Source: an uncultured Lachnospiraceae bacterium (GTDB lineage: Bacteria > Bacillota > Clostridia > Lachnospirales > Lachnospiraceae). Taken from it: a stretch of DNA of 36,795 nucleotides. Location: the NCBI GenBank assembly GCA_947174705.1, contig CAMWKB010000011.1, forward strand, positions 1 through 36,795, in the 5' to 3' direction. This document shows positions 8,019 to 18,859 of the stretch, piece by piece. The notes under the pieces are model-generated. The model worked only from the letters and a program-made list of their open reading frames with translations, was not told the DNA's origin and searched no databases. Positions within the stretch are counted from its first letter, which is position 1. Each line of letters begins with the position of its first letter. Made by a program: the position numbers and the translations under genes.

Positions 8019-9698
8019 CTAAGATTGCTTTTCCAAATCATGTGCATCAAAAGCATCGCTAATCGGCGCACCAGCCGGAACCATCGGAAATACCTTGTCA
8101 TCCTCCGGTATAACGCAGTCTATAAGTACAGGTACCTTAAGCGCAAGTGCCTTTTCAATTGCAGGCGCAACCTCTTCTTTGGTTGTAACACGTATTGCCT
8201 CACAGCCAAGTCCTTCCGCTACTTTACAAAAGTCCACTTTGTCGCGGAGTACGGTCTGTGAATACCTTTTCTCATAAAAAAGGGTCTGCCACTGCCTTAC
8301 CATTCCAAGCACATGGTTATTTATTACAATCTGGATAATAGGGATATTATATCTGCTTGCAGTCGCAAGCTCGTTCATGTTCATTCTAAAACAGCCGTCT
8401 CCAGCGATATTTACGCATATTTTATCAGGATTACCTACTTTGGCACCTATACATGCGCCAAGGCCGTATCCCATTGTGCCAAGACCGCCTGATGAAAGGA
8501 AGGTACGCGGTTTGGAATATTTATAATACTGTGCCGCCCACATCTGATGCTGTCCTACGTCGGTAGTAATAATTGCCTTACCCTCGGTAATGCGGTCAAG
8601 TTCTTCTATTATATACGGACAGGATAAGGCCGAGTCATCATAATTGAGTGGATATTTTTCTTTTAAATCTTCAATATGCGCAATCCATTCCTTATGATCC
8701 TGTTTTTCTAACCTGTTGTTTAACTCTTCTAATACCTGTTTCAAATCTCCTACGATAGATACGTCGGTGCGTATATTTTTATCAATTTCAGCGGCATCAA
8801 TATCTATCTGAAGCACCTTGGCGTTTTCTGCAAACCGCTTAGGGTTTCCTATTACCCTGTCGGAAAATCTCGCGCCCATCGCTATTAAAAGGTCACATTC
8901 GCTGACGCCGAAATTAGAGGTTTTGGTTCCATGCATACCAATCATTCCGGTATAAAGTTCATCATGTCCGTCATATACGCCTTTTCCCATTAAGGTGTCG
9001 CAGACAGGCGCATCCACTTTGGCTGCAAACTCCCTTACTTCATTATATGCACCTGAGATTACGGCACCGCCGCCTACATAGATATATGGTTTCTTTGCTT
9101 CTCTTATTAATTCCAGAGCCTTTTCAATATCGGCCGAATTATCGTTTATTTTTCTACTGTATATTGCAACCGGTGCATTATCAAATTCGCACTTATTGGC
9201 TGTCACATCCTTGGTAATGTCTACCAGCACCGGACCCGGACGGCCGCTTCTTGCGATTGCAAATGCTTTGCGAAGCGTATCGGCAAGAATATTTACATCC
9301 TTTACAATATATCCATGTTTGGTAATCGGCATGGTCACGCCCGCAATATCCACCTCCTGAAAAGAATCTTTTCCAAGCAAAGGCAGATTAACATTACATG
9401 TAATTGCCACCATCGGTACGGAATCCATATATGCCGTTGCAATTCCGGTAACCAGGTTGGTCGCACCCGGTCCGCTTGTTGCAAGGCATACGCCTACTTT
9501 ACCCGTCGAACGTGCATATCCGTCCGCCGCATGTGCAGCTCCCTGCTCATGGGAAGTCAGAATATGGTTTATTTCATTACTATGTTTATACAGCTCATCA
9601 TATACATTTAAAATAGTTCCGCCGGGATAGCCGAATACCGTATCTACGCCCTGCTCCTTCAAACATTCTACAACGATTTGCGCACCTGTTAATATCAT
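8019..9698 (-). CDS. ilvB: Acetolactate synthase large subunit
   Basis: ThDP enzyme (MILTGAQIVVECLKEQGVDTVFGYPGGTILNVYDEL...); downstream of ilvD. Confidence 0.93.
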   Translation of the reverse strand: MILTGAQIVVECLKEQGVDTVFGYPGGTILNVYDELYKHSNEINHILTSHEQGAAHAADGYARSTGKVGVCLATSGPGATNLVTGIATAYMDSVPMVAITCNVNLPLLGKDSFQEVDIAGVTMPITKHGYIVKDVNILADTLRKAFAIARSGRPGPVLVDITKDVTANKCEFDNAPVAIYSRKINDNSADIEKALELIREAKKPYIYVGGGAVISGAYNEVREFAAKVDAPVCDTLMGKGVYDGHDELYTGMIGMHGTKTSNFGVSECDLLIAMGARFSDRVIGNPKRFAENAKVLQIDIDAAEIDKNIRTDVSIVGDLKQVLEELNNRLEKQDHKEWIAHIEDLKEKYPLNYDDSALSCPYIIEELDRITEGKAIITTDVGQHQMWAAQYYKYSKPRTFLSSGGLGTMGYGLGACIGAKVGNPDKICVNIAGDGCFRMNMNELATASRYNIPIIQIVINNHVLGMVRQWQTLFYEKRYSQTVLRDKVDFCKVAEGLGCEAIRVTTKEEVAPAIEKALALKVPVLIDCVIPEDDKVFPMVPAGAPISDAFDAHDLEKQS

Positions 9699-9721
9699 TA
9701 CTTTGAACTCCTTTCAAACTT

Positions 9722-9746
9722 GCAGGTGAAAAATTTATTTTTCACC
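9722..9746 (-). repeat. Intercistronic hairpin (GGTGAAAAATAAATTTTTCACCTGC), copy 2
   Basis: Inverted repeat between ilvD and ilvB; near-identical to 5054-5077. Confidence 0.7.
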
Positions 9747-9762
9747 CTAATCATTTAGGCAA

Positions 9763-11427
9763 TTATTTAGACATCAAAATCGCGCCCCTGTTTCCGCTTG
9801 TTACAAGCTCGCGGTATCTTGCAAGATAGCCTGTTGTAACCTCCGGCTCTCTTGGCTGCCATTTTTCCAATCTTGCAGCCATTTCTTCATCGGAAACTTT
9901 TACGTCTAACTTCATTTCAGGAATATTTATACTGATGATATCACCCTCTTCAACCAGCGCAATAGGACCTCCTACTGCTGCTTCGGGTGAAACATGGCCT
10001 ATGGATGCGCCTCTGGATGCACCGGAGAAACGTCCGTCAGTAATAAGCGCCACACTTGAACCAAGTCCCATTCCCGCAATAGCGGACGTAGGATTTAACA
10101 TCTCACGCATACCCGGGCCGCCCTTAGGGCCTTCATAACGTATTACTACAACATCTCCTGCCACAATCTTACCGCCCTTAATTGCTTCAATCGCATCTTC
10201 TTCACAGTCAAAGACACGTGCAGGTCCTTCATGTACCATCATTTCCTCAACAACGGCCGAACGCTTAACAACGCTTCCGTCCGGAGCCAGATTTCCTTTT
10301 AATACCGCAAGACCGCCGGTCTTAGAATATGGGTTGTCAAGAGGTCTTATAACTTCGGGATTCTTATTTACCGCATCTTTGATATTCTCTCCTACGGTTT
10401 TTCCGGTTACGGTCATACAATCCGTATTTAAAAGTCCTGCATCCATAAGTTCCTTCATAACCGCATAAACGCCGCCTGCTTCGTTCAAATCCTCCATATA
10501 AGTAGGGCCTGCGGGTGCAAGATGACAAAGATTAGGAGTCTTCTCGCTTATATCATTTGCAAATGCAATATCAAAGTCAAAGCCTATTTCATGCGCAATC
10601 GCAGGTAAATGCAGCATGGAGTTGGTTGAACAGCCAAGCGCCATATCTACTGTAAGCGCATTTAAAACAGCATCCTTAGTCATGATATCCCTTGGTCTGA
10701 TATTTTTCTTATACATTTCCATAACGGCCATACCCGCATGTTTAGCTAACTTAATTCTCTCGGAGTACACTGCAGGAATCGTACCGTTGCCGCGAAGTCC
10801 CATTCCAAGAGCTTCTGTCAGACAGTTCATGGAGTTTGCGGTATACATACCTGAACAGGAACCGCAGGTAGGACAAACTTTTTCCTCAAACTCTCTTACC
10901 TCTTCTTCTGTCATAGTGCCTGCCGCATGGGAGCCAACCGCTTCAAACATGGAAGAAAGACTTCTCTTCTGACCTTTTACATGGCCTGCTAACATCGGAC
11001 CGCCTGATACGAATACGGTAGGAACGTTAATTCTTGCTGCCGCCATCAAAAGTCCTGGCACGTTTTTATCACAGTTAGGCACCATTACAAGCGCATCGAA
11101 CTGGTGTGCGAGTGCCATACACTCTGTAGAATCCGCTATCAAGTCCCTTGTTACAAGAGAATATTTCATGCCGACATGTCCCATTGCAATTCCGTCACAT
11201 ACCGCAATCGCAGGAAATACCACCGGAACACCGCCAGCCTCTGCAACGCCGAGTTTTACTGCATTGACAATTTTATCAAGATTCATATGACCGGGTACTA
11301 TCTCATTGTATGAGCTTACTATGCCGACCATAGGTTTATTCATTTCTTCCTCCGTAAAACCGAGCGCATTGAAAAGGCTTCGGTGAGGAGCCTGCTGTAT
11401 ACCTTTTTTTACGTTATCGCTTTTCAT
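9763..11427 (-). CDS. ilvD: Dihydroxy-acid dehydratase
   Basis: IlvD/Edd family sequence ([65 protein letters not shown]). Confidence 0.95.
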   Translation of the reverse strand: MKSDNVKKGIQQAPHRSLFNALGFTEEEMNKPMVGIVSSYNEIVPGHMNLDKIVNAVKLGVAEAGGVPVVFPAIAVCDGIAMGHVGMKYSLVTRDLIADSTECMALAHQFDALVMVPNCDKNVPGLLMAAARINVPTVFVSGGPMLAGHVKGQKRSLSSMFEAVGSHAAGTMTEEEVREFEEKVCPTCGSCSGMYTANSMNCLTEALGMGLRGNGTIPAVYSERIKLAKHAGMAVMEMYKKNIRPRDIMTKDAVLNALTVDMALGCSTNSMLHLPAIAHEIGFDFDIAFANDISEKTPNLCHLAPAGPTYMEDLNEAGGVYAVMKELMDAGLLNTDCMTVTGKTVGENIKDAVNKNPEVIRPLDNPYSKTGGLAVLKGNLAPDGSVVKRSAVVEEMMVHEGPARVFDCEEDAIEAIKGGKIVAGDVVVIRYEGPKGGPGMREMLNPTSAIAGMGLGSSVALITDGRFSGASRGASIGHVSPEAAVGGPIALVEEGDIISINIPEMKLDVKVSDEEMAARLEKWQPREPEVTTGYLARYRELVTSGNRGAILMSK

Positions 11428-11508
11428 TTTTAATCTCTCCTTTTTATAAATTAATAGCTATTTTGTTTATATTTTCCTCAGTTCCGGTCATTGGAATAAC
11501 CTTCACAA

Positions 11509-13050
11509 TCACCTATATATATTTTTAAAAACGACAAACCTGTCATTTTCATAAACAACTTCCGTCTCTTCTTCTAGAAACTGCCTTGGAACTTCATCAT
11601 AAGTTATATATAATTTCCATTCATCCGCATATGAGTCAATTGCCAGAAATTCACCATCCGGCAAAAACAGCTTATTATCGAACATAATATAGTCTGCTTC
11701 CTGCGGTGTGAATGTAATATTTTCACTGTCAAAAAGATATTTTACCAGATATTCCTGGTCACAGTCCGTAACACAGATTATATCCTCTTTATTTAAATCA
11801 AGATGCGCATAGGCGTCTTCTATCGCCGCCTCTCTGTCGCTGTACTGCCATCTGTACGAGGGTAAAAGCAGCAGCCTTATACATATAAGTCCTATAACAC
11901 ATGTTATTATATAGGCAAATTCCGGCTTCTTAGTTAATTCACTAAACCATACACACATAAGTGTAATAAGCATTGCCACCGGTATTGCAAAAAAGGAAAA
12001 TACCCTGTAATAAGGCAGGGCCGCCTGTATTATAAGCATAAGCGGCGTAAGTATAAATGATAACAACAGATACCACTGCAAAAACTCGCCTATACTCTTT
12101 TTATAAATTCCTCTTACAATAATCAGTATAATACCGAGGCACACAATCAGGATCAAAGGCACTGATAAGCCGGGGTAGTAATTTTCAAATAAGGCTTTGA
12201 TCCATGTACCAAAGCGTGGCAGATAACCCGCTCTTGGCACACTCTGAATATACGGGGTATCAAGCATATACTGTATTCCGGTCCGAATTGCATTAAACGG
12301 CGCATGTAATATAATTGAAAGATGTCCGTTTCCGTAATATATACTATCCGGGTTTTTAGATAACAGATTTGAGCCGATTGCCAGCCATATTATTGTATAC
12401 AGTCCCACCGTACATACTGCGCTTATAACAGCTGTAACAAAAAGCCTGATAAACTCCTTCGTGCGCTTTTGAATAAGCAGAAATCCTCCGCCTATAACAC
12501 ATAGCGGAACCACGAAATATACACTGCTTGGAAGCGTATACAAAGCCCATATAAATGAGCAGGCGAGAATAATATAATCCCTTCTTTTACCAGTCTCAAG
12601 GACAATGAGCCTGATAAGTTCATATAACGCCGTCAGATACAGGCATGTGGCAAGCGCATATCCCCTGCCCTGTACCGCAAGTGAATTAACCATATCCATT
12701 GATGCAAATATGAACACCGGAACCAGTGCAAAGCCCTTTGGAAAAATTTTTCTGCTTATTTCAAATAAGAGGCACAGGCTTATAAGACTTGATAACCACG
12801 ATATACCTCGCAGTCCTATCCCTGAATTTCCAAACAGATCAAGAAACGCCGATAAAACAGAATATCCCACATGATTATTAGGAAGCGGCCAGTGTATAGC
12901 CGCATAAACCGGGCCTCTGCTTATAAAATAATAATAAGTATATAACTCATCATACCAGGGCGTTAAGGCAAACATACGCCAGCCGTAATAAATCGCCGCT
13001 GCAAAAAGAAGAAGCAGAAAAAGAGCTTCTTCCCATATTCTTTTTATCAT
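11509..13050 (-). CDS. Polytopic membrane protein, resembling GT-C type glycosyltransferases
   Basis: Many hydrophobic segments; early extracytoplasmic-loop acidic motif WYDELYTYYY typical of ArnT/PMT-like enzymes. Confidence 0.65.
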   Translation of the reverse strand: MIKRIWEEALFLLLLFAAAIYYGWRMFALTPWYDELYTYYYFISRGPVYAAIHWPLPNNHVGYSVLSAFLDLFGNSGIGLRGISWLSSLISLCLLFEISRKIFPKGFALVPVFIFASMDMVNSLAVQGRGYALATCLYLTALYELIRLIVLETGKRRDYIILACSFIWALYTLPSSVYFVVPLCVIGGGFLLIQKRTKEFIRLFVTAVISAVCTVGLYTIIWLAIGSNLLSKNPDSIYYGNGHLSIILHAPFNAIRTGIQYMLDTPYIQSVPRAGYLPRFGTWIKALFENYYPGLSVPLILIVCLGIILIIVRGIYKKSIGEFLQWYLLLSFILTPLMLIIQAALPYYRVFSFFAIPVAMLITLMCVWFSELTKKPEFAYIITCVIGLICIRLLLLPSYRWQYSDREAAIEDAYAHLDLNKEDIICVTDCDQEYLVKYLFDSENITFTPQEADYIMFDNKLFLPDGEFLAIDSYADEWKLYITYDEVPRQFLEEETEVVYENDRFVVFKNIYR

Positions 13051-13054
13051 AAGC

Positions 13055-14137
13055 TTATATCCTTTGTGTGAGTAAATCTCCCATCTGCTTACAGCCGACC
13101 TGGGTGCAGCCTGCCGACATTATGTCAACCGTCCTGTAGCCTTCCTTTAATACGCTCTTTACTGCGTTATCAATCGCATCGGCTTCCTTATCCAAATCAA
13201 AACTGTAACGTAACATCATTGACGCCGAAAGTATTGTTGCTATCGGGTTGGCAATATCTTTTCCTGCGATATCTGGTGCGGAGCCATGGCTTGGCTCGTA
13301 TAAACCGAATTTGGAGTCATTTAACGAAGCGGAAGCTAACATTCCTATAGAGCCTGTTACCATACTTGCTTCATCCGATAAAATATCGCCGAACATATTT
13401 TCGGTCAGTATAACGTCAAACTGTGCAGGGTCTTTTACAAGCTGCATAGCGCAGTTATCCACCAGCATATGCTCTAACGTAACTTCCGGATAATCCTTTG
13501 CCACCTCTTCTACTACTTTTCTCCAAAGTCTTGAAGAATCCAGCACATTTGCCTTGTCTACGCTGGTTACTTTCTTTCTTCTCTTCATTGCTATATCAAA
13601 GCCTTTAATGGCAATACGGCGAATCTCGTTTTCGTCATAAGTCAACGTATCAATAGCTTTTAACACGCCGTTCTCTTCAACAGTCTTACGCTCACCGAAA
13701 TAGAGACCGCCAGTCAGTTCTCTCATAATAAGCATATCAAAGCCCGCTGCGGAAATCTCTTCTTTTAACGGACACGCTCCCGCAAGCTCTTCATAAAGCA
13801 CCGCCGGTCTTAAGTTTGCAAATAAATTAAGAGCCTTCCTGATTCCAAGAAGTCCGGCTTCCGGCCTTAAATTGGGCGGCAGTTTATACCATGGTGAAGT
13901 GGTTGTATTTCCACCTATCGAACCCATAAGCACTGCATCCGCGCTCTTCGCGGTTTCTATAGCTTCATCCGTAAGCGGCACGCCATACGCATCAATGGAC
14001 GCTCCCCCCATCAGAATATCCGTATATTTCATTGTATGTCCAAACCTTACTGCAACAGCATCTAATACCTTCTTAGCCTCAGCCACAATCTCCGGTCCTA
14101 TTCCGTCTCCCGGAATACATGTAATATTTAATTCCAT
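13055..14137 (-). CDS. leuB: 3-isopropylmalate dehydrogenase
   Basis: [28 protein letters not shown]... and [35 protein letters not shown]. Confidence 0.95.
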   Translation of the reverse strand: MELNITCIPGDGIGPEIVAEAKKVLDAVAVRFGHTMKYTDILMGGASIDAYGVPLTDEAIETAKSADAVLMGSIGGNTTTSPWYKLPPNLRPEAGLLGIRKALNLFANLRPAVLYEELAGACPLKEEISAAGFDMLIMRELTGGLYFGERKTVEENGVLKAIDTLTYDENEIRRIAIKGFDIAMKRRKKVTSVDKANVLDSSRLWRKVVEEVAKDYPEVTLEHMLVDNCAMQLVKDPAQFDVILTENMFGDILSDEASMVTGSIGMLASASLNDSKFGLYEPSHGSAPDIAGKDIANPIATILSASMMLRYSFDLDKEADAIDNAVKSVLKEGYRTVDIMSAGCTQVGCKQMGDLLTQRI

Positions 14138-14221
14138 CCTCTTATGCCCCTTTCATATATACACTAAACTTATCCTAATAAAGAAGATGCACCGAAATGC
14201 ATCTTACTTACATGACAACCT

Positions 14222-14560
14222 CTATTCTGCGTCCGGCTTCTCAAGCTGCACGATAGCCGATTTCTGCATCGGAATACGGCAGTTTTTGTTGTTTCCGAAC
14301 TCTACGATAACGGTATCATCCGTAATATCAATGAGTATTCCATAAAAGCCGCTGCTTGTTAAAACGGAGTCACCTACCGCCAAATCCGCAAGCATGGCAG
14401 CTACCCTTTTCTGTTCCTTTTTCTGTGGACGAATCATAATAAAATACATGGCTGCTACAATTACAACAATATATATAATTGTAAAAATACCCATACCGCC
14501 GGAAGTCATTTCCTCTTCCGCTGTCAATAATATTCCCATAGTTACAAATTCTCCTTTCAT
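14222..14560 (-). CDS. yajC: Preprotein translocase subunit YajC
   Basis: Single TM followed by MIRPQKKEQKR; next to tgt. N-terminal start uncertain. Confidence 0.88.
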   Translation of the reverse strand: MKGEFVTMGILLTAEEEMTSGGMGIFTIIYIVVIVAAMYFIMIRPQKKEQKRVAAMLADLAVGDSVLTSSGFYGILIDITDDTVIVEFGNNKNCRIPMQKSAIVQLEKPDAE

Positions 14561-14605
14561 TCCTTATACAACTATACACAAAACATGCGAAGAAAACAAG
14601 CCCTT

Positions 14606-15736
14606 TTATAAACCTTCAAGTTTCTTTTTTTTGTAATCCGCAAATTCTCCCCTGCCCAGTGCATCCCTGATTTCAGTCATCATAGTATTATAAAAATAAA
14701 GATTATGCAGTACGCAAAAGCGCATTCCCAGCATTTCACCGGCCTTTAAAAGATGCCTTATATAGGCTCTCGAATAACCGTTCTGGCATACCGGACAGCC
14801 GCAGCCCTCTTCAATAGGTCTGTCATCTAACTCATACTTTGCGTTGAATAAGTTAAGTTTGCCATGATTGGTATATACATGTCCGTGTCTGCCGTTTCTG
14901 CTTGGATATACGCAGTCAAAAAAGTCTACGCCCCGCTCCACAGCTTCCAAAATATTCGCCGGGGTTCCGACTCCCATTAAATATACGGGCTTATCTTTAG
15001 GCAGATACGGAACCGTCTCTTCAATAATATGGTACATCTGCTCGTGGCTCTCGCCTACCGCCAGACCGCCTAGTGCATAGCCGTCCAAATCAAACTCCGC
15101 AATTCTTTTGGCGTGTTCAATTCTTATATCATCAAAAATGGCACCCTGATTGATGCCAAATAACATCTGTTTTTTATTAATTGTATCTTCTAACGAGTTA
15201 AGCCTGCCCATCTCATTTTTACAGCGTTCAAGCCATCTTGTAGTCCGTTCTACGGAATTTTGCACATACTCCCGCTCTGCCGTGCTGGGCGGACATTCAT
15301 CAAATGCCATTGCAATCGTAGAGCCCAGATTTGATTGTATCTGCATACTCTCCTCCGGACCCATGAAAATTTTTCTTCCGTCTATATGGGAATTAAAATA
15401 AACTCCCTCTTCTTTGATTCTGCGGAGCTTTGCTAATGAAAAAACCTGAAACCCGCCGGAATCAGTAAAAATCGGACGATTCCACCGCATGAACTTATGT
15501 AAACCACCAAGTTTTTTAATAACTTCATCTCCGGGTCTTACATGCAGATGATAAGTATTGGACAACTCCACCTGTGTTCCTATCTGCATAAGCTCCTGCG
15601 TTGAAACAGCGCCTTTGATTGCCGCCACCGTACCCACATTCATAAAAACCGGTGTCTGTATCACACCATGTACAGTGGTAAATTCACCAAGCTTAGCTCT
15701 GCCTTCCTGCTTTATGATTCTATACATGAACTGCAT
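14606..15736 (-). CDS. tgt: Queuine tRNA-ribosyltransferase
   Basis: TDSGGFQVFSLAKLRRIKEEGVYFNSHIDG, CGCPVCQNGYSRAYIRHL zinc site. Confidence 0.95.
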   Translation of the reverse strand: MQFMYRIIKQEGRAKLGEFTTVHGVIQTPVFMNVGTVAAIKGAVSTQELMQIGTQVELSNTYHLHVRPGDEVIKKLGGLHKFMRWNRPIFTDSGGFQVFSLAKLRRIKEEGVYFNSHIDGRKIFMGPEESMQIQSNLGSTIAMAFDECPPSTAEREYVQNSVERTTRWLERCKNEMGRLNSLEDTINKKQMLFGINQGAIFDDIRIEHAKRIAEFDLDGYALGGLAVGESHEQMYHIIEETVPYLPKDKPVYLMGVGTPANILEAVERGVDFFDCVYPSRNGRHGHVYTNHGKLNLFNAKYELDDRPIEEGCGCPVCQNGYSRAYIRHLLKAGEMLGMRFCVLHNLYFYNTMMTEIRDALGRGEFADYKKKKLEGL

Positions 15737-15769
15737 GTCTCCAATATAACTTTATTCTTTCTCACATTT

Positions 15770-16846
15770 TTATAGGTACTTGTCCCAGAATTCCTCTAAG
15801 CAGATGCCCTCTTTCATAATAACTGTTGCCGCATCCTTTCCCACATAACGGAAATGCCAGGGTTCATATTCAATACTGGTAATATACTCCTTGTTTTCCG
15901 GATATCTTACGATGAAACCGTATTCACAGCTATGCTCTTCAAGCCATTTACCTGCCCCGGTCTCTCCAAATCCCTGCTCCAGATCGGAATATGTATCCGA
16001 AGTAATATCAATCGCAAGTCCAACCTGATGCTCACTTGAACCGGGTATTGTAATCACGCGCGAAGCAACCTTATATGCATCCATATAAGAATAGCCCTGA
16101 TTCATATAGCTCTTAATTCTCTCGTTAAAGTTATTCTCCTGCCTGTCATCCGTCCTGTATGGGGATTTAATTACGAGATTATAACCATCAGCCTTAGCAG
16201 CATGCATCATATCAAGCAGGTCTGCAATAATCCTCTCATCACATTTCATATACCCTTTGATGGAACCAAGCTTAAAGCTGTAATCCTCCGGTATCGGATG
16301 CTGTTTATTTATTAAAACAAGTTTCCAGTCGCTGCTGTCAAAAGTAAGTGTTTCCTCTGCCCCGGCTCCGCCTTCTGCAGTTTCCGGATCATTATCCTGA
16401 TTTTTATCCCCTACCGTATAATGTTCTGCACTTTCCAAAATATCATCCAGAGTATATGCATCCTCGTCTCCAATATATTCAGATGCATCATATCCCTTTA
16501 ACGCATCCTCTCCCTCGTTAAGCAGGCTGTCATCCGGATCAACCTCTACCTGCGCCGCCAACTCTACATCAGAATACGCAACAACCTCGTTATATGATTC
16601 CTGAGTCTTAATAAATCCTGACCGTCCTGTAAAAACTGCAAAGGAAAAACTACAGCTGGACACAAAAAACAACAGTGATAGTGCAACACCTACATAACGC
16701 TTACCGTTCGTTGCAAAATGCATGCATATATAATACATGAGCAATATCACCGTCATAAGCACAAAACATGGCAATGTCAGAATTTTATGTTTTTTTGCAA
16801 TAGACATAAATTTATGTCTGACTTTTTCACGAAAAGTATCCTTCAT
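15770..16846 (-). CDS. Membrane-anchored D-alanyl-D-alanine carboxypeptidase, VanY/M15 family
   Basis: SPYRTDDRQ...SSEHQVGLAIDITSD...EPWHFRYVG motifs; N-terminal TM segments. Confidence 0.9.
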   Translation of the reverse strand: MKDTFREKVRHKFMSIAKKHKILTLPCFVLMTVILLMYYICMHFATNGKRYVGVALSLLFFVSSCSFSFAVFTGRSGFIKTQESYNEVVAYSDVELAAQVEVDPDDSLLNEGEDALKGYDASEYIGDEDAYTLDDILESAEHYTVGDKNQDNDPETAEGGAGAEETLTFDSSDWKLVLINKQHPIPEDYSFKLGSIKGYMKCDERIIADLLDMMHAAKADGYNLVIKSPYRTDDRQENNFNERIKSYMNQGYSYMDAYKVASRVITIPGSSEHQVGLAIDITSDTYSDLEQGFGETGAGKWLEEHSCEYGFIVRYPENKEYITSIEYEPWHFRYVGKDAATVIMKEGICLEEFWDKYL

Positions 16847-17117
16847 CTATTTGTACGTCACTTTCCTATTCTAATATATTTTAATAAAATCTACTAACTC
16901 AATATATATAATAACATATATTTTTTTTTTGTAAATCTTTTTTTGTTATGTAAAGTATGTAAAAATTTCCTACCGAATTTATCGCCACTTTTACTTATGA
17001 AAAATTTGTGTTATACTTTTACGTAAACAAACTGGATAAACAATTGCGAAATTCCCTATTTCCAAAACTAAGTTTCGCAAATGCCAAATATACTAAACCT
17101 CGAAAGGAACATATATT

Positions 17118-18218
17118 ATGTCTGGTTCATCTTATGGTAAACTCTTTAAAATAACAACATGGGGAGAATCTCACGGGAAAGCACTGGGAGTAATTATTGA
17201 CGGCTGTCCGGCAGGTCTGCCTTTATCGGAGGAAGACATTCAGCTCTTTTTGGACCGCCGCAAACCCGGCAAAACCAAAATCTCCACTCCCAGAAAGGAA
17301 GACGATAAGGTAGAAATTCTCTCCGGCGTATTTGAGGGAAAAACTACAGGAACGCCGATTTCACTTATTGTACACAATACTTCGCAGCGTTCTTCCGATT
17401 ATAGCGAGATTGCAAGCTACTACCGCCCCGGTCATGCCGATTATACTTTTGACGCCAAATACGGCTTCCGCGATTACAGAGGCGGCGGACGTTCATCCGC
17501 AAGGGAAACCATCGGACGCGTGGCGGCAGGTGCAGTTGCTTCTAAATTATTAAATACACTGGGAATTCATCTATGTGCGTATACTAAATCTATAGGTCCA
17601 GTAGGGATTGATGAAAATAAATTTGACCCGCAGGCTATTTTAGAAACCCCGACCTGTATGCCTGATTATGAAGCATCCAAAGAGGCCGAAGCCTATCTGG
17701 CCGAATGTATGAAAGATTACGATTCTGCCGGCGGCGTTATTGAATGTAAAATAGAGTGCTGCCCTGCAGGTATCGGCGAACCGGTTTTTGATAAACTGGA
17801 TTCCGATATAGCTAAGGCCATTATGTCAATCGGCGCTGTCAAGGCTGTTGAAATCGGTGACGGAATACAGGTTTCTACGCGAAAAGGCAGTGAGAATAAC
17901 GACTCTTTTGTAATGCAGGACGGGAAAGTATGTAAGTCAACCAATCATGCCGGCGGTATTTTGGGCGGAATCAGCGACGGCTCCACTATTGTTTTTCGTG
18001 CACATATAAAGCCGACTCCTTCTATATTTAAGAAGCAACAGACTGTTAATAACAAGGGGGAGAATATTGAGATTGCAATAAAAGGAAGACATGACCCTGT
18101 CGTGGTCCCAAGGGCTGTGGTTGTTGTGGAATCTATGGCGGCAATAACCCTGATTGATGCAATGCTTATTAATATGGGGGCTCGCGTGGAAAATCTTCGG
18201 AAGATTTATTGGGAGTAA
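17118..18218 (+). CDS. aroC: Chorismate synthase
   Basis: FKITTWGESHGKALGVIIDGCPAGLPL, GGGRSSARETIGRVAAGAVA; SD GAAAGGAAC upstream. Confidence 0.95.
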   Translation: MSGSSYGKLFKITTWGESHGKALGVIIDGCPAGLPLSEEDIQLFLDRRKPGKTKISTPRKEDDKVEILSGVFEGKTTGTPISLIVHNTSQRSSDYSEIASYYRPGHADYTFDAKYGFRDYRGGGRSSARETIGRVAAGAVASKLLNTLGIHLCAYTKSIGPVGIDENKFDPQAILETPTCMPDYEASKEAEAYLAECMKDYDSAGGVIECKIECCPAGIGEPVFDKLDSDIAKAIMSIGAVKAVEIGDGIQVSTRKGSENNDSFVMQDGKVCKSTNHAGGILGGISDGSTIVFRAHIKPTPSIFKKQQTVNNKGENIEIAIKGRHDPVVVPRAVVVVESMAAITLIDAMLINMGARVENLRKIYWE

Positions 18219-18224
18219 GTACAA

Positions 18225-18265
18225 AAATGCGCATGGTTTACAATTACTGTTCCATGCGCATTTAT
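18225..18265 (+). terminator. Terminator hairpin downstream of aroC
   Basis: AATGCGCATGG ... CCATGCGCATT followed by a T-rich stretch. Confidence 0.7.
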
Positions 18266-18309
18266 TATGAATTATTAACATTTTAATGAAAAAGACTTTT
18301 TAATTCATA

Positions 18310-18810
18310 TTAATCCTCAATCAAAGACCGGTAGAATTCCATATCTTCATCTGAAACCTCATAATAGAATGTCAAATATTCCTGCGGAATGGAAAAAGCT
18401 TTAATGCTCTCCTCTGCTACCGTCATTTTAACAATATTAGAATTTTCATATATCGTAATGGTTATATTCTTTTCTAATTCCCCTTTGCCAAAACGGGCAA
18501 CAGGGTATTTATATGAAATTAAATAATAATCTTCCGCTGTCCCTTCCAGACTTTTTTCTAATTCTTCCTGTTCTTCCTCAGAGTACGAACCATCAAGGAC
18601 GCATTGATTATATCGATAAAGCGTTTCCTCATCATCTATCACTTTTATCATTTCGTCATTTTCTGCCGAATATATTTCAATCTGTGCCAGATTGTCCAAT
18701 TCTTCCAGTGTGTATTTTCTCTCCTGTTTCATAGAACATCCCGCACAAATGCACAATACCATCACTAAAAACATACCAATTTTTATAAATCTTTTCTTAT
18801 TCATTATCAT
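18310..18810 (-). CDS. Putative lipoprotein
   Basis: Probable start MIMNKKRF with SD GGGAG; lipobox-like CICAGC signal. The ORF-track start at 18876 overlaps the upstream gene and is less likely. Confidence 0.6.
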   Translation of the reverse strand: MIMNKKRFIKIGMFLVMVLCICAGCSMKQERKYTLEELDNLAQIEIYSAENDEMIKVIDDEETLYRYNQCVLDGSYSEEEQEELEKSLEGTAEDYYLISYKYPVARFGKGELEKNITITIYENSNIVKMTVAEESIKAFSIPQEYLTFYYEVSDEDMEFYRSLIED

Positions 18811-18859
18811 AATTATTCTCCCTTCAAAACCTGCGAGTTTATGACCATCGGTCACAACC

